Assembly (NCBI GenBank): GCA_024644865.1
Contig: JAHEGZ010000003.1
Location: forward strand, 1-64,000
Reading direction: 5' to 3'
DNA from: Aurantimicrobium sp.
Lineage (GTDB): Bacteria > Actinomycetota > Actinomycetes > Actinomycetales > Microbacteriaceae
Length of the DNA stretch: 64,000 nucleotides
This document shows, in pieces, positions 49,390 to 58,418 of this stretch. The first letter of the stretch is position 1. Each line of letters starts with the position of its first letter. Position numbers and translations under genes: made by a program. The notes beneath the pieces were generated by a model. It did not search any database, was not told the origin of the DNA, and saw only the letters and a list, made by a program, of their open reading frames with translations.

Positions 49390-50252
49390 CAATCACTCTC
49401 GATGGCGTCGCCACTGCGGCGGCTGTCAAGGGTGAGCTCACTGCTCGAATCGAGGCGCTTCGCGCTCGCGGCGTGGTGCCCGGCCTGGGTACCCTGCTGG
49501 TCGGCGACGACCCCGGCTCGCACTCGTATGTGGGCGGCAAGCACCGCGACTGCGCAGAGGTGGGCATCGAGTCGATTCGTGTCGACCTGCCTGCGACGGC
49601 CAGCGATGCGGATGTTCGCGCTGCAATTGCCGACCTGAACTCGGCGAAAGAGGTCACCGGATACATTGTGCAGCTGCCGTTGCCGCGGGGCCTCGATGAG
49701 CGTGCCATGCTTGAACTCATCGACCCTGACAAAGACGCTGATGGCTTGCACCCGACAAACCTCGGTCGCCTCGTGATGAACGTGGATGGCCCGATGGATT
49801 CACCCCTGCCATGCACGCCAGCCGGCATCGTTGAGCTGCTTCAGCGCTATAACGTTCCGATCGCAGGCAAGCACGTCACCATTGTCGGTCGTGGGTTGAC
49901 CGTCGGTCGCCCGCTGGGTTTGTTGCTGACTCGAAAAGGTCTCGACGCCACCGTCACACTCACGCACTCACGAACCGTGGATGTAGCCGCTGAAGTTTCG
50001 CGCGCTGACATCGTCGTGGCCGCCGTGGGTGTGCCTCACTTCATCAAGCCTGAGTGGGTTAAGCCCGGGGCTGCCGTGCTCGACGTAGGAATCACCCGTG
50101 TTGAGAACGCCGACGGCAAAGCGAAGCTAACCGGTGACGTTGCTCCGACTGTTGCGGAGATTGCCGGTCACTTCTCGCCCAACCCCGGTGGTGTTGGGCC
50201 GATGACGCGTGCCATGTTGTTGGCCAACGTGGTCAAAGCTGCCGAACGCTAG
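49383..50252 (+). CDS. folD: Bifunctional methylene-THF dehydrogenase/methenyl-THF cyclohydrolase
   Basis: The 289-residue protein converts 5,10-methylene-THF to 10-formyl-THF using NADP. It has the catalytic Tyr49/Lys53 pair in [32 protein letters not shown] and the Rossmann loop [15 protein letters not shown], ending [19 protein letters not shown] 49383 overlaps the glyA stop by 7 bases. With glyA it supplies the 10-formyl-THF whose lack the upstream riboswitch senses. It overlaps the convergent histidine kinase gene by 4 bases. Confidence 0.96.
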   Translation: MVAITLDGVATAAAVKGELTARIEALRARGVVPGLGTLLVGDDPGSHSYVGGKHRDCAEVGIESIRVDLPATASDADVRAAIADLNSAKEVTGYIVQLPLPRGLDERAMLELIDPDKDADGLHPTNLGRLVMNVDGPMDSPLPCTPAGIVELLQRYNVPIAGKHVTIVGRGLTVGRPLGLLLTRKGLDATVTLTHSRTVDVAAEVSRADIVVAAVGVPHFIKPEWVKPGAAVLDVGITRVENADGKAKLTGDVAPTVAEIAGHFSPNPGGVGPMTRAMLLANVVKAAER

Positions 50253-51973
50253 GTTAGCTGTCCGAAGTCAACGCTGAGCTGCGAGCCTGCGTGGTTCGCG
50301 CGAGGGGTGAGTGCCCACCGGGCGCCCGCGACAGACGTAAACAGTGTTGAACCCAGCCCTGCCGAGCCGTGGCCCGGACCTGTCCCATTGTCGACACAGG
50401 TTAGCGTAAGTTCGCGTTCCGCTGAGGTGCGCAGCATCACATTGACCTTAGTCGCCATCCCGTGACGCACTGCGTTGGTGATTGCTTCATTGACGACCTG
50501 AGCAATGGCATCTCGCATCGACGCCTCGAGAGCGAGCGCCCCGATGGTGTTCGCATCGATGTCGAGTGAAATCAGGCCATTCCAGTTTGCTCCAATGTGC
50601 TCAAGTTCTTCGGTGAGGTTTCGATTCGACAACGACCAGCGACGAGCCTCCAGGTCGTCAAGAATGGTTCTGATCTCACTGAGTTCATCTTCGATCAGCG
50701 ACGGGGCAGATTCTGGGTCGGAGTCTCGGATGCGCAGCGCAGCACTGAGCAGTCGATTCTGCACGTGCCCGTGCAGATAGTGGGCAAGCTCACGACGATC
50801 TAACTGGCTTTGCGCGCTCTGGTAGAGGTCGTGCGCCTTCTCGTGCGCAAATTCGTTGAGTTGTCTTCTGATGGCGTCTCTGCTCTGCAGGGCAGCTCGC
50901 ACAATGCCCAGCATGAGGGTTGTCAGACCCAGGACGTTGAGCAACATGAAATAGACCACAGGACCTGAGAGCCCCGGGAGATTTCCAAAAAGCCAGGTGC
51001 ACACAAAAAAGATTGCCGAGGTTGCCACAAGGTTCATCGCAACGAAAACTATCCAACCCCAAGTTTCTCCGCGCCGAGGACTTAGCTTCGCCACAAACAG
51101 GACGATGAAAATGATTGCACTCTGCACGAGTAGTCGAGCGAGACCCTCTCCGATTCCCGTTGCGAAAATTTGGGGAGCGGCCATGATGATGTCGAAAATT
51201 ACCGTGGTTGCCAGAGGAGAGGTGAGATTCTCCCTAAACATAAGTCGCGCTAGGTCTCGAAAGGAAAAATCTGAGATGCGTGTGTCGATGTTTTGCCACA
51301 TCCGGTGACTCAACGGGCGCAGTTGCCCATCCACAAGCGAAGTAAGGGCATCGGGGAGTGCACGATCGGACTGCGCTTCGCGCGCAGAAAGTAGGCCTCG
51401 GGTAGTTCGAATGAACTCAGTGACCTCAGTGAATTCCTCGGATGAAATGTGGTCGAGACCAGACGGGGTCTGTCGTCTCAGGTGCGATTCTCGACGCACG
51501 ATTTCAGCAATAAGTAGCGCGCGCTCTTCGCGGTATCGAGCCAAGGTTGCGTAGGCAATGGTAATCGCGGGAAGAATCCACATTCCGAAGAATGTCACAG
51601 ACAAGACCTTTCCTGGCAGCGAACTCAGGAGGTCAAAACTGGGATTGAAAAGCCAGTAGAGAACTGCCGTTGAGAGCCCTTTCACGAGTCCGATCAATCC
51701 GCCGGTGGCAATCACAAAGCCAAGGCGAATGGGTCTGGCAGATCGATTCTTGAACGGGACTTTTATGAAGAACGCGAAGATTGCCGCACAGAGGCTCAAT
51801 GAGAAAACATTGACCAGAACTGCCAGCACCCAGTCTTTGGCGTCATTCAAGCCCGGCGTCAGCAGTACGGACAGGACGAGCCAAATCGGAGCCAACCAAA
51901 AGTAGGCGACAGGATTACCGAGCCACCGCCCGCCCGCGTCGGCGGACAACTGAGTCCAGTTAATCTTCGCCAT
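50249..51973 (-). CDS. Membrane-bound sensor histidine kinase
   Basis: The 574-residue protein has about eight transmembrane helices in two groups (about 20-145 and 255-365). A cytoplasmic region has [19 protein letters not shown] (probable phospho-His in the H-box) and an HATPase with [14 protein letters not shown] (N box) and [16 protein letters not shown] (G box). It resembles NarL-type kinases that pair with LuxR-family regulators. Its start overlaps the stop of such a regulator by 14 bases. No periplasmic sensor domain of size is visible. Confidence 0.82.
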   Translation of the reverse strand: MAKINWTQLSADAGGRWLGNPVAYFWLAPIWLVLSVLLTPGLNDAKDWVLAVLVNVFSLSLCAAIFAFFIKVPFKNRSARPIRLGFVIATGGLIGLVKGLSTAVLYWLFNPSFDLLSSLPGKVLSVTFFGMWILPAITIAYATLARYREERALLIAEIVRRESHLRRQTPSGLDHISSEEFTEVTEFIRTTRGLLSAREAQSDRALPDALTSLVDGQLRPLSHRMWQNIDTRISDFSFRDLARLMFRENLTSPLATTVIFDIIMAAPQIFATGIGEGLARLLVQSAIIFIVLFVAKLSPRRGETWGWIVFVAMNLVATSAIFFVCTWLFGNLPGLSGPVVYFMLLNVLGLTTLMLGIVRAALQSRDAIRRQLNEFAHEKAHDLYQSAQSQLDRRELAHYLHGHVQNRLLSAALRIRDSDPESAPSLIEDELSEIRTILDDLEARRWSLSNRNLTEELEHIGANWNGLISLDIDANTIGALALEASMRDAIAQVVNEAITNAVRHGMATKVNVMLRTSAERELTLTCVDNGTGPGHGSAGLGSTLFTSVAGARWALTPRANHAGSQLSVDFGQLT

Positions 51974-52604
51974 GAGCGACCATACCTAGTGCCTGAAAAT
52001 AGGCCCGCGTGAGTTGAACCCTTTGATTCGATGATTGCTGCTTCTCAACCTTGAGGCTCCTAGCAATTCTTGCAATGGTCGCTTCAACCGATTTTTCGGA
52101 GGTTGAACGACGCTTCGCAATTTCATGGTTGGAAAGTCCCTCGGCAACCATGCTGAGGATTTCCATTTGTACGTTAGTCAGAACGCTCAACATCGGTGGC
52201 ACGGCACGAGACGGCTGAACAGCTCGGGCTGTCAGCGACGCTCTGACCGCATCAAGCAAGACGTGGATGTCGGTGACCGACTTCTTGACGACGTACTGAG
52301 TGCCCGCGGGTGGCGCGGGCAGCGCAACATTGAGAAGCCGCGGGTCGTCGTAGCTCGTGAGCATAACGATGCCAATGCGCGGGTGCGTGCGCCGGAGCGA
52401 GCGAGCAACGTCAATTCCGGTGGGCCCGCTGCCGAGGTGCAAGTCAAGGATTGCAACATGAACCGTCACGTTTTCTGCTTGTCGCACAGCTTCACCGGGG
52501 GTACCTGACTCGACAACGACATCAACGCCGGATAGACGCAACGCCGAGACAATGCTCAGTCGCGTGAACGCGTCGTCTTCAACGACCATCACCGACAGGT
52601 TCAT
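51960..52604 (-). CDS. Response regulator, LuxR/NarL family
   Basis: The 214-residue protein has a receiver domain (1-~120) with the acidic pair Asp10/Asp11, the phospho-acceptor Asp54 in AILDLHLGSG, and VMLTSYDD plus YVVKKS. A C-terminal LuxR-type helix-turn-helix (about 140-205; ILSMVAEGLSNHEIAKRRST) follows. It is cognate to the downstream histidine kinase. Its ATG lies 18 bases after the stop of the giant BspA-like gene, with CATACT seven bases upstream. It may be both co-transcribed and separately initiated. Confidence 0.9.
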   Translation of the reverse strand: MNLSVMVVEDDAFTRLSIVSALRLSGVDVVVESGTPGEAVRQAENVTVHVAILDLHLGSGPTGIDVARSLRRTHPRIGIVMLTSYDDPRLLNVALPAPPAGTQYVVKKSVTDIHVLLDAVRASLTARAVQPSRAVPPMLSVLTNVQMEILSMVAEGLSNHEIAKRRSTSEKSVEATIARIARSLKVEKQQSSNQRVQLTRAYFQALGMVAHGED

Positions 52605-52622
52605 AGGCTTCAGTATGCTCGC

Positions 52623-55600
52623 CTATTTGGCTTTGAGTGAAGTTGCTGTGTGCGTGATCACAGTTCCCGAGGCGTTGCGTGCAATCACTCGCACCCCCAA
52701 GTATTTACCGACATCAAGAGACGTCAATTTGTAGGTCGATCGCGTCGCGCGAAGGATGGCTCGGCATCCGGTCGCGGTGCTGAATGAACCAGCGGCTGCC
52801 CGGGCCGACTTCGCGCAGCGGTACCACTGATACGTAGCTGTTGGTGCAGGGAATCCCGCCCAGGTTCCCATGGAGACGCTGAGTGTTCTGTTCTTGAGCG
52901 CGGACCCAGATACCCGCGGTGCCAACGTCAAACTAGGTGCCTCTGGTTGCTGACCTGCGTCGTTGATGACCCAACCATGGTTGATCAGGTATGTCCGATC
53001 GTTTGCTGCAAAGGCCTCGAAGTGCGCCGGACTGTCAAGTTGCCCTCCGGACGAAAGAGGGCTCAGGCTGGTGGAGTGCGCCCAGCCGCTGATCGTCAGT
53101 GAGTAGGCCCACGTCGACATCTTGCTCTCGGTAAACATGTCATTGGGAACAACAAGATTATCGATGCTCCAATTTCCGAGAGCTTCATCGAATGATGACG
53201 CGCCAGCAAACATTCCCGACATGTTCCAGACGCGCTCAACACTCCAATCGGAGATGGCTTGATTGAATGAGGTGGCGTTACGGAACATGTTTGACATGTC
53301 GGTTACCCGGCTGGTGTCCCACGTGCCAATCGCTTGATCGAAAGATGCAGCGTCTTGAAACATGCTGCTCATGTTTGTGACGTTTCCGGTGTTCCAGAAG
53401 CCGTGCTCAGCCAGGAGTGGCTTGTCGAAGGAACTGGCGTGCTGGAACATCCCCTGCATCGTGGTAACACTGGCGACATTCCAGTCTTCGACGGGTCTAT
53501 TGAAGGAGCGAGCGAAGAAGAACATGTAGCTCATGTCGGTGACATTGCCAGTATCCCAGCCGTCAACCGGCTGGTTGAAGCTTGTCGCTCGTGAAAACAT
53601 TCCAGCCATATCGGTCACAAGGCGGGTGTCCCAGTGGCCCACCTTGCCGTTGAAAGCAGTTGCTCCGTAGAACATGTAGTTCATTGTGGTGACATTGCTT
53701 GTGTTCCACTCAAGGCCCGCGGTGTCAATGTTCTGGTTGAACGAAACGGCATCAACAAACATCGAGGCCATGGTTGTCACATTGCTGGTATTCCACGCGA
53801 GGGAGTGGTTAAACGAGCCAGCACCATAGAACGTGCCTTCCATTGTTGTGACTCGGCCGGTGTCCCATAGACCCAGCACACCATCGAATGCGCTCGTCTG
53901 CGGGGCGGTGGGGTACTCGTCAGTGTCGATGTCGTACGCAAACGTCCATTCCAGGCTGTCCACATTGCCCGTTTCCCAGTCGTGAAGTCCGTCACCCTCA
54001 AAGGAGTAGGCATTGAAGAACGCGTGCGACATATTGCGAACGTTGCTGGTGTCCCACACTCCTTCGCCGTCGGGTGCCAGCGGCTTATTGAAGGCAAAAG
54101 CAGAATCGAACATGTGCTCCATGTCGGTGACACCGCTCGTGACCCAACCGCTGAGATCGCCATTGAATTTATGTGCTTCGGCGAAGACGAAACTCAGGTT
54201 GCGCACGCCACTGGTGTCCCACGCCCAGTATCCGGTGTTCTCGTCGCCGACCCAGTGGTGGTTGAGGTTGCTATTGAAATTAGATGCGGCGTAAAACATG
54301 CTTGTGATGCTGCGCACGTGAGAGGTGTCCCAGTCGCTGATGTCGGAGTTGAACCTCGAGGCGTTCGCAAACATTGATTCCATGGTGGTGGCGTGACTGG
54401 TATCCCACGCCCAGTATCCGGTGTTCTCGTCGCCGACCCAGTGGTGGCTCACGTCCCCGGCAAAACTCGTCGCGTTCATGAACATGAAACTCATGTCACC
54501 CACAGCGCCGGTCTTCCACGTGCTGACGTTGCCGTTAAAGGCCGTCGCCGAATCAAACATGTGGCTCGTGTTTTTGAGGGCAGCTGTGTCCCACTCATCC
54601 AAGGGCTGGTCAAAGGACGTCGCGCCAGCAAACATCGACGCCATCCCCACAACTGAGCTCACGTTCCAGTTATGAATGGGCGCGTTAAAACTTGTCGCGC
54701 CTTGAAACATGCCGTCCATTTTTCGAACCGAAGATGTATTCCACCGGTCTCGGGGCCAGTTACCGTCAGCTGGCCTGGTGTACAGAGGCTGGCTGAAGTT
54801 GACGGCACTCTTGAACATGTTTGTCATGTCAGTGACACTGTGTGTATCTAACAACGCGACGTTGGCGTCGAAGGCGGTGGCGCCCTGAAACATGGATGAC
54901 ATGTCGGTTACGTTGCCCGTATCCCAGAAGACGAACGACTCTGCGTTGAACGAGGTCGCACCCTGGAACATGCCGGCCATATTTGTCACCGAACTGACAT
55001 CCCAGTTGTTACCGTTTGTCGAGATATCTGACTGAAAGGACGTGGCGTCGGTGAACATGTGGTTCATGTCGGTGACGTGAGTGGTGTCGAAATTGCTCAG
55101 TGAAGCGTTGAACACTGATGCGCCGTCAAACATGTGGCTCATGTCGGTTACGTTTTCGGTGTTCCAACTTGCAAACGCACTCCCCACGAATTGGCCCGTG
55201 TAATTGTGTGCGCCGGCAAACATGCCCGACATGTTGGTTACAAGATTCGTATTGAACGACCCAACGTATCCGTCGAAGTCAGCTGCATCGCGAAACATAT
55301 CGCTCATATCGGTGACGTTGCTGGTGTCCCAGGTCGAAAAGTCAGGACGAAAAATCTCATCCGCGGGCACATCGGGGCGAGTGTTGCTAAACGTGCCTTT
55401 CATACTGGTGACGTTGACGGTGTTCCACTGTGTCACCCGAGAAAAATTGAGGCGATGGTCGTCTTTGAACGCATAGTCGAGAGAGGTTACGCCGGCCGGG
55501 AGCGTGTTCGGCACGTCAGTAAAGATCGCGGAGCCGTTGAACGCCCCGGCGAGTGACGTCAGTGAATTACCGAAGTCGCCCCATTGGGCAATTGACCACA

Positions 55601-55952
55601 GCCCCTCCGAGCCCACCCAGGGGTCGGCGCCATGTCCAAAGTAGGACGGCGCAGACCCGATGATTTGCACATAGTAAATGCGGCTTGTCTCAATGAAAGT
55701 ATGGGAGGCCGTGGTCGTATCTTGTGTTCCATCCCCCCAGTCGATGGTGATCGGAGCAGAAGGGTCGGTCAGAAGATCCGGATCAATCGGAAGTGTGACG
55801 CGGGTCGAATGACCCGGGGAGAAAAAGAAGTACAGCAGCATCGCGTGGGGGTCGATGCTCGCCTGGGCGGTCAGTGACGGTACGAGCACGCCAACAAAGG
55901 TTAGGCAAAATAGGGCGACTGCGCTCACAATCAATCGAAGTCTGCGTGGCAC
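52623..55952 (-). CDS. BspA-like (DUF285) repeat surface protein
   Basis: The 1109-residue secreted protein has a signal peptide (1-~31, ending LTAQA) and a short PKD-like segment (ITIDWGDGTQDTT..SHTF). About 28 tandem ~24-33-residue repeats follow with the pattern W[DN]T.NVTDMS.MF..A.SFN, i.e. BspA-type leucine-rich/DUF285 repeats. A C-terminal ~100-residue Ig-like domain (LSVSMGTWAGFPAPTATYQW) ends it. No LPXTG or membrane anchor is seen. Such proteins act in adhesion or surface binding elsewhere. The GTG start follows TGAGGAG. A response regulator and kinase lie immediately downstream. Confidence 0.9.
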   Translation of the reverse strand: MPRRLRLIVSAVALFCLTFVGVLVPSLTAQASIDPHAMLLYFFFSPGHSTRVTLPIDPDLLTDPSAPITIDWGDGTQDTTTASHTFIETSRIYYVQIIGSAPSYFGHGADPWVGSEGLWSIAQWGDFGNSLTSLAGAFNGSAIFTDVPNTLPAGVTSLDYAFKDDHRLNFSRVTQWNTVNVTSMKGTFSNTRPDVPADEIFRPDFSTWDTSNVTDMSDMFRDAADFDGYVGSFNTNLVTNMSGMFAGAHNYTGQFVGSAFASWNTENVTDMSHMFDGASVFNASLSNFDTTHVTDMNHMFTDATSFQSDISTNGNNWDVSSVTNMAGMFQGATSFNAESFVFWDTGNVTDMSSMFQGATAFDANVALLDTHSVTDMTNMFKSAVNFSQPLYTRPADGNWPRDRWNTSSVRKMDGMFQGATSFNAPIHNWNVSSVVGMASMFAGATSFDQPLDEWDTAALKNTSHMFDSATAFNGNVSTWKTGAVGDMSFMFMNATSFAGDVSHHWVGDENTGYWAWDTSHATTMESMFANASRFNSDISDWDTSHVRSITSMFYAASNFNSNLNHHWVGDENTGYWAWDTSGVRNLSFVFAEAHKFNGDLSGWVTSGVTDMEHMFDSAFAFNKPLAPDGEGVWDTSNVRNMSHAFFNAYSFEGDGLHDWETGNVDSLEWTFAYDIDTDEYPTAPQTSAFDGVLGLWDTGRVTTMEGTFYGAGSFNHSLAWNTSNVTTMASMFVDAVSFNQNIDTAGLEWNTSNVTTMNYMFYGATAFNGKVGHWDTRLVTDMAGMFSRATSFNQPVDGWDTGNVTDMSYMFFFARSFNRPVEDWNVASVTTMQGMFQHASSFDKPLLAEHGFWNTGNVTNMSSMFQDAASFDQAIGTWDTSRVTDMSNMFRNATSFNQAISDWSVERVWNMSGMFAGASSFDEALGNWSIDNLVVPNDMFTESKMSTWAYSLTISGWAHSTSLSPLSSGGQLDSPAHFEAFAANDRTYLINHGWVINDAGQQPEAPSLTLAPRVSGSALKNRTLSVSMGTWAGFPAPTATYQWYRCAKSARAAAGSFSTATGCRAILRATRSTYKLTSLDVGKYLGVRVIARNASGTVITHTATSLKAK
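54217..54447 (-). repeat. Internal duplication in the BspA-like gene (two identical 45-bp copies)
   Basis: A 45-bp stretch at 54217-54261 recurs without change at 54403-54447, 186 bp (62 residues) away. It encodes HHWVGDENTGYWAWDT in both places. Other repeats in the gene differ at DNA level, so this pair is recent or under conversion. Confidence 0.85.
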
Positions 55953-55968
55953 GGTACTCCTCAGTGAT

Positions 55969-55983
55969 ATGCAAATGGTGCAT
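55969..55983. promoter_or_regulatory. Small inverted repeat upstream of the BspA-like gene
   Basis: ATGCA-N5-TGCAT lies 17 bases before the GTG start, next to a TTAGTCT sequence on the minus strand that could be a -10. It is possibly an operator; the arms are only 5 bp. Confidence 0.25.
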
Positions 55984-55990
55984 TTTCAGA

Positions 55991-56026
55991 CTAAGAAGAA
56001 TCGCTCGAGAGCAGCCTGCTCTCGAG
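55991..56026 (-). terminator. Probable terminator after galK
   Basis: A perfect 10-bp stem CTCGAGAGCA / TGCTCTCGAG with a 3-base loop lies 30 bases after the galK stop. On the minus strand it is followed by CGATTCTTCTT, a moderately T-rich tail. It would separate galTK from the BspA-like gene on the same strand. Confidence 0.65.
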
Positions 56027-56055
56027 GGCTACAGGCCACAGAAGCAGGGAAATCC

Positions 56056-57222
56056 CTAACGGGCGCCTTCTGCCGCCGTGACGGCGAAGACGTTGGGATG
56101 GTCAAAGCCGGCTCGAGCGAACGCATCTGTAACTGCTTCGGTCAGTGTGGCCATGCTGTTCTCGTCGATCACGGCTATAGCGGCTCCGCCAAATCCGCCC
56201 CCGGTCATGCGTGCTCCGACAGCCCCACAGGCCATTGCGACGTCAACCGCCAAATTGAGCTCGGGGATGCTGATTTCGTAGTCGTCTCGCATCGAGGCGT
56301 GTGAGGCAAGCAACAGTTCACCGATGGACCCTGGGCCATTTTTTCGAAGAGAGGCGACGGTGGCGAGCACGCGCGCATTTTCGGTCACTACGTGGCGCAC
56401 CCGACGAAAGGTCAGCTCGTCGAGCCGTGGTTCGATGTCGACGAGGTCGACAACCTCTAGCTCGCGCAGGGAGTTCAGCCCGAGCACGCGCACGGCATCC
56501 TCGCAGGAGGCCCGACGGGATGCGTATCCTCCGTCAGCGTGTCGGTGGGACACGCGGGTGTCGATAACTGCGAGAGCCAGTCCTGCTTTCGCGAACCCCA
56601 AGGGCACGACCTCGGTAGAAAGGTCGAGACAGTCGATGAACACCGCGTGGTCGGCGTGCCCCAGGAGAGATGAGGTTTGATCCATGATGCCCGTCGGTGC
56701 ACCGACGATCTCGTTTTCGGCGCGCTGGCAGGCTCGAGCAAGCTCTCGTTTGTCGAGCCCCAGGCCCCACACTTCGTTGAGGGCCACCGCAAGCGCGCAT
56801 TCGATTGCTGCCGATGATGAAAGCCCCGCACCCACAGGAACGTCACTGACGAAGTAGGCATTGAAGCCTCGCGGGTTGCCCTCTGCTGAGCGCAGTTGCG
56901 ACAGTGCCCAGGCGACGCCGAACGGATAGTCCGCCCAGTCGTTCCTGCCGGCGTGCTCAGGAGAAATCTCGCGAAGGTCGATTTCGTAGCCGATTTCGCT
57001 GAACGAGGAGGCCACTCGAATCTGTTCGTCGTCGCGGGTGGCCAAGGCGACCACGGTGTGCCGGTCGATGGCCAACGGAAAAACGAAACCGTTGTTGTAG
57101 TCGGTGTGTTCCCCGATCAGGTTAACCCGCCCAGGAGCGCTCCAGGTGCCCTGCGGCGAGTAGCCGAAATGGCCAACAAATCCTTCGACGGCCTGACCTG
57201 TCACATCTGTCGCTGCGCTCAT
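56056..57222 (-). CDS. galK: Galactokinase
   Basis: The 388-residue GHMP kinase phosphorylates galactose. It has the galactokinase signature GRVNLIGEHTDYNNGFVFP near residue 28, the ATP loop PVGAGLSSSAAIECALAVAL near 132 and MTGGGFGGAAIAVI near 345. The ATG overlaps the galT stop by 4 bases, so galT-galK form an operon. With the divergent alpha-galactosidase they make a complete entry route from alpha-galactosides to glucose-1-phosphate, apart from GalE, which is not in the window. Confidence 0.96.
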   Translation of the reverse strand: MSAATDVTGQAVEGFVGHFGYSPQGTWSAPGRVNLIGEHTDYNNGFVFPLAIDRHTVVALATRDDEQIRVASSFSEIGYEIDLREISPEHAGRNDWADYPFGVAWALSQLRSAEGNPRGFNAYFVSDVPVGAGLSSSAAIECALAVALNEVWGLGLDKRELARACQRAENEIVGAPTGIMDQTSSLLGHADHAVFIDCLDLSTEVVPLGFAKAGLALAVIDTRVSHRHADGGYASRRASCEDAVRVLGLNSLRELEVVDLVDIEPRLDELTFRRVRHVVTENARVLATVASLRKNGPGSIGELLLASHASMRDDYEISIPELNLAVDVAMACGAVGARMTGGGFGGAAIAVIDENSMATLTEAVTDAFARAGFDHPNVFAVTAAEGAR

Positions 57223-58322
57223 GAGTCGATTCTCGCCAGCGCCTCACGCAACGCCTGCGCCTGCGTTTCGGGCGAGACGTCACCGATAAAGGCTCCCATG
57301 GCCGATTCTGACCCAGCGAGAAACTTTAGTTTGTCGGCAGCTCGACGCGGTGAGGTGATCTGCAACTGCAGGCGAACATCCGCCCCCACGGCCAGGCGGG
57401 GAGCCTGATGCCAGGCGGAGATGTAACCGGTGGGGGAGTCGTAGAGTGCGTCGATGGAACGCAAGAGTTGTGAATACACTTGGGCGAGTTCATCACGCTC
57501 GGCCTCGGTCAGTTCGCTCAAAGTGCCGACCCGACGGTGGGGCAAGAGGTGAATTTCGATGGGCCAGCGGGCAGCGAACGGCACATAGGCAGTGAAGTTG
57601 TCCGAGGCGATGAGCACTCGGTCACTGGCCTGTTCAAATGCCAGCAGGTCGGCAAAGAAATCGCCGTTGTGTGCGGCAATGCTCGCGAGCAATTTCTTGG
57701 TGGTCGGGGTGATGTAGGGGTAGGCGTAGATCTGGCCGTGGGGGTGGTGCAGGGTGACGCCCACTTCTTGGCCACGGTTTTCAAAAGGCATGACCTCAAC
57801 AACGCCGGGCATCTCTCGCAACTCAGCTGTTCGGTTCGACCAGGCATCGATGACGGTGCGGATGCGCGTCACCGGCATGTTTCCGAGTGAACCGGTGTGC
57901 TCCGGGGCAAAGACGACGACCTCGCACCGGCCCACTGATGTGGCCGTGGTTCCAAAAGGTTGGGCCGCACTGGCGTCGGCTTCCCCCGCGTTATCCGTTG
58001 GAGATGCCAGCGCGGGGCCGAACGCTGGGCCCTTGTTTTCAAACACGACCACGTCGAATTCGTCGGGAATTTCAGAAGCGAACTCTGTCGTCGACGGACA
58101 CAAGGGGCACGCGCTTGCAGGCGGTAAGAACGCCCTGTTATTTCGGGCAGTCGCAATCGAAACCCAGTCGCCGGTGAGTGGGTCCAGTCTCATCGTGGCT
58201 GTTTCGGGGCGAACATCCGAAGTTCTGGTGTCGGGTTTTCGATCACTCGATCGCGGTGAGTCAGCATCGTCGAAGTAGAAGAGTTCTCGGCCGTCGTGCA
58301 TGCGCGCATCAATGCGATTCAT
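57219..58322 (-). CDS. galT: Galactose-1-phosphate uridylyltransferase
   Basis: The 367-residue HIT-superfamily enzyme exchanges UMP between UDP-glucose and galactose-1-phosphate. Zinc-ligand cysteines are in SACPLCPS and the nucleophilic His is in HHPHGQIYAYPY. RLDPLTGDWVSIATAR is the family start region. The frame extends to 58625, deep into the divergent alpha-galactosidase gene, so ATG 58322 is taken (ATG 58301 is also possible). galK follows with a 4-base overlap. Confidence 0.94.
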   Translation of the reverse strand: MNRIDARMHDGRELFYFDDADSPRSSDRKPDTRTSDVRPETATMRLDPLTGDWVSIATARNNRAFLPPASACPLCPSTTEFASEIPDEFDVVVFENKGPAFGPALASPTDNAGEADASAAQPFGTTATSVGRCEVVVFAPEHTGSLGNMPVTRIRTVIDAWSNRTAELREMPGVVEVMPFENRGQEVGVTLHHPHGQIYAYPYITPTTKKLLASIAAHNGDFFADLLAFEQASDRVLIASDNFTAYVPFAARWPIEIHLLPHRRVGTLSELTEAERDELAQVYSQLLRSIDALYDSPTGYISAWHQAPRLAVGADVRLQLQITSPRRAADKLKFLAGSESAMGAFIGDVSPETQAQALREALARIDS

Positions 58323-58338
58323 GGATTCCGCGCTTTCT

Positions 58339-58392
58339 TGTCTCGAGGAACACGGGCGAGCCCCAACTCCTGAATAATAGCGAGTTGAGACA
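58339..58392. promoter_or_regulatory. Nested inverted repeats in the galT/alpha-galactosidase divergent promoter region
   Basis: CAACTC-N12-GAGTTG (58364-58387) encloses an AT-rich core that reads TAATAG on the plus strand and TATTAT on the minus strand, usable as -10 elements. An outer pair TGTCTC / GAGACA (58339-58344, 58387-58392) surrounds it. This arrangement suits a repressor controlling both directions. Confidence 0.45.
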
Positions 58393-58418
58393 GAACATCT
58401 GGCGGCAGAGAGACGACA

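Noticed and set aside
53334-55877. Several plus-strand open frames opposite the BspA-like gene
   Set aside because: They are short and have repeated sequence that mirrors the protein repeats on the other strand, with no start signals.
52623-55952. Repeated DNA pattern suggesting a tandem repeat array or CRISPR
   Set aside because: The repeats are in frame, vary in length and sequence, and encode DUF285 protein repeats; there are no unique spacers or cas genes.
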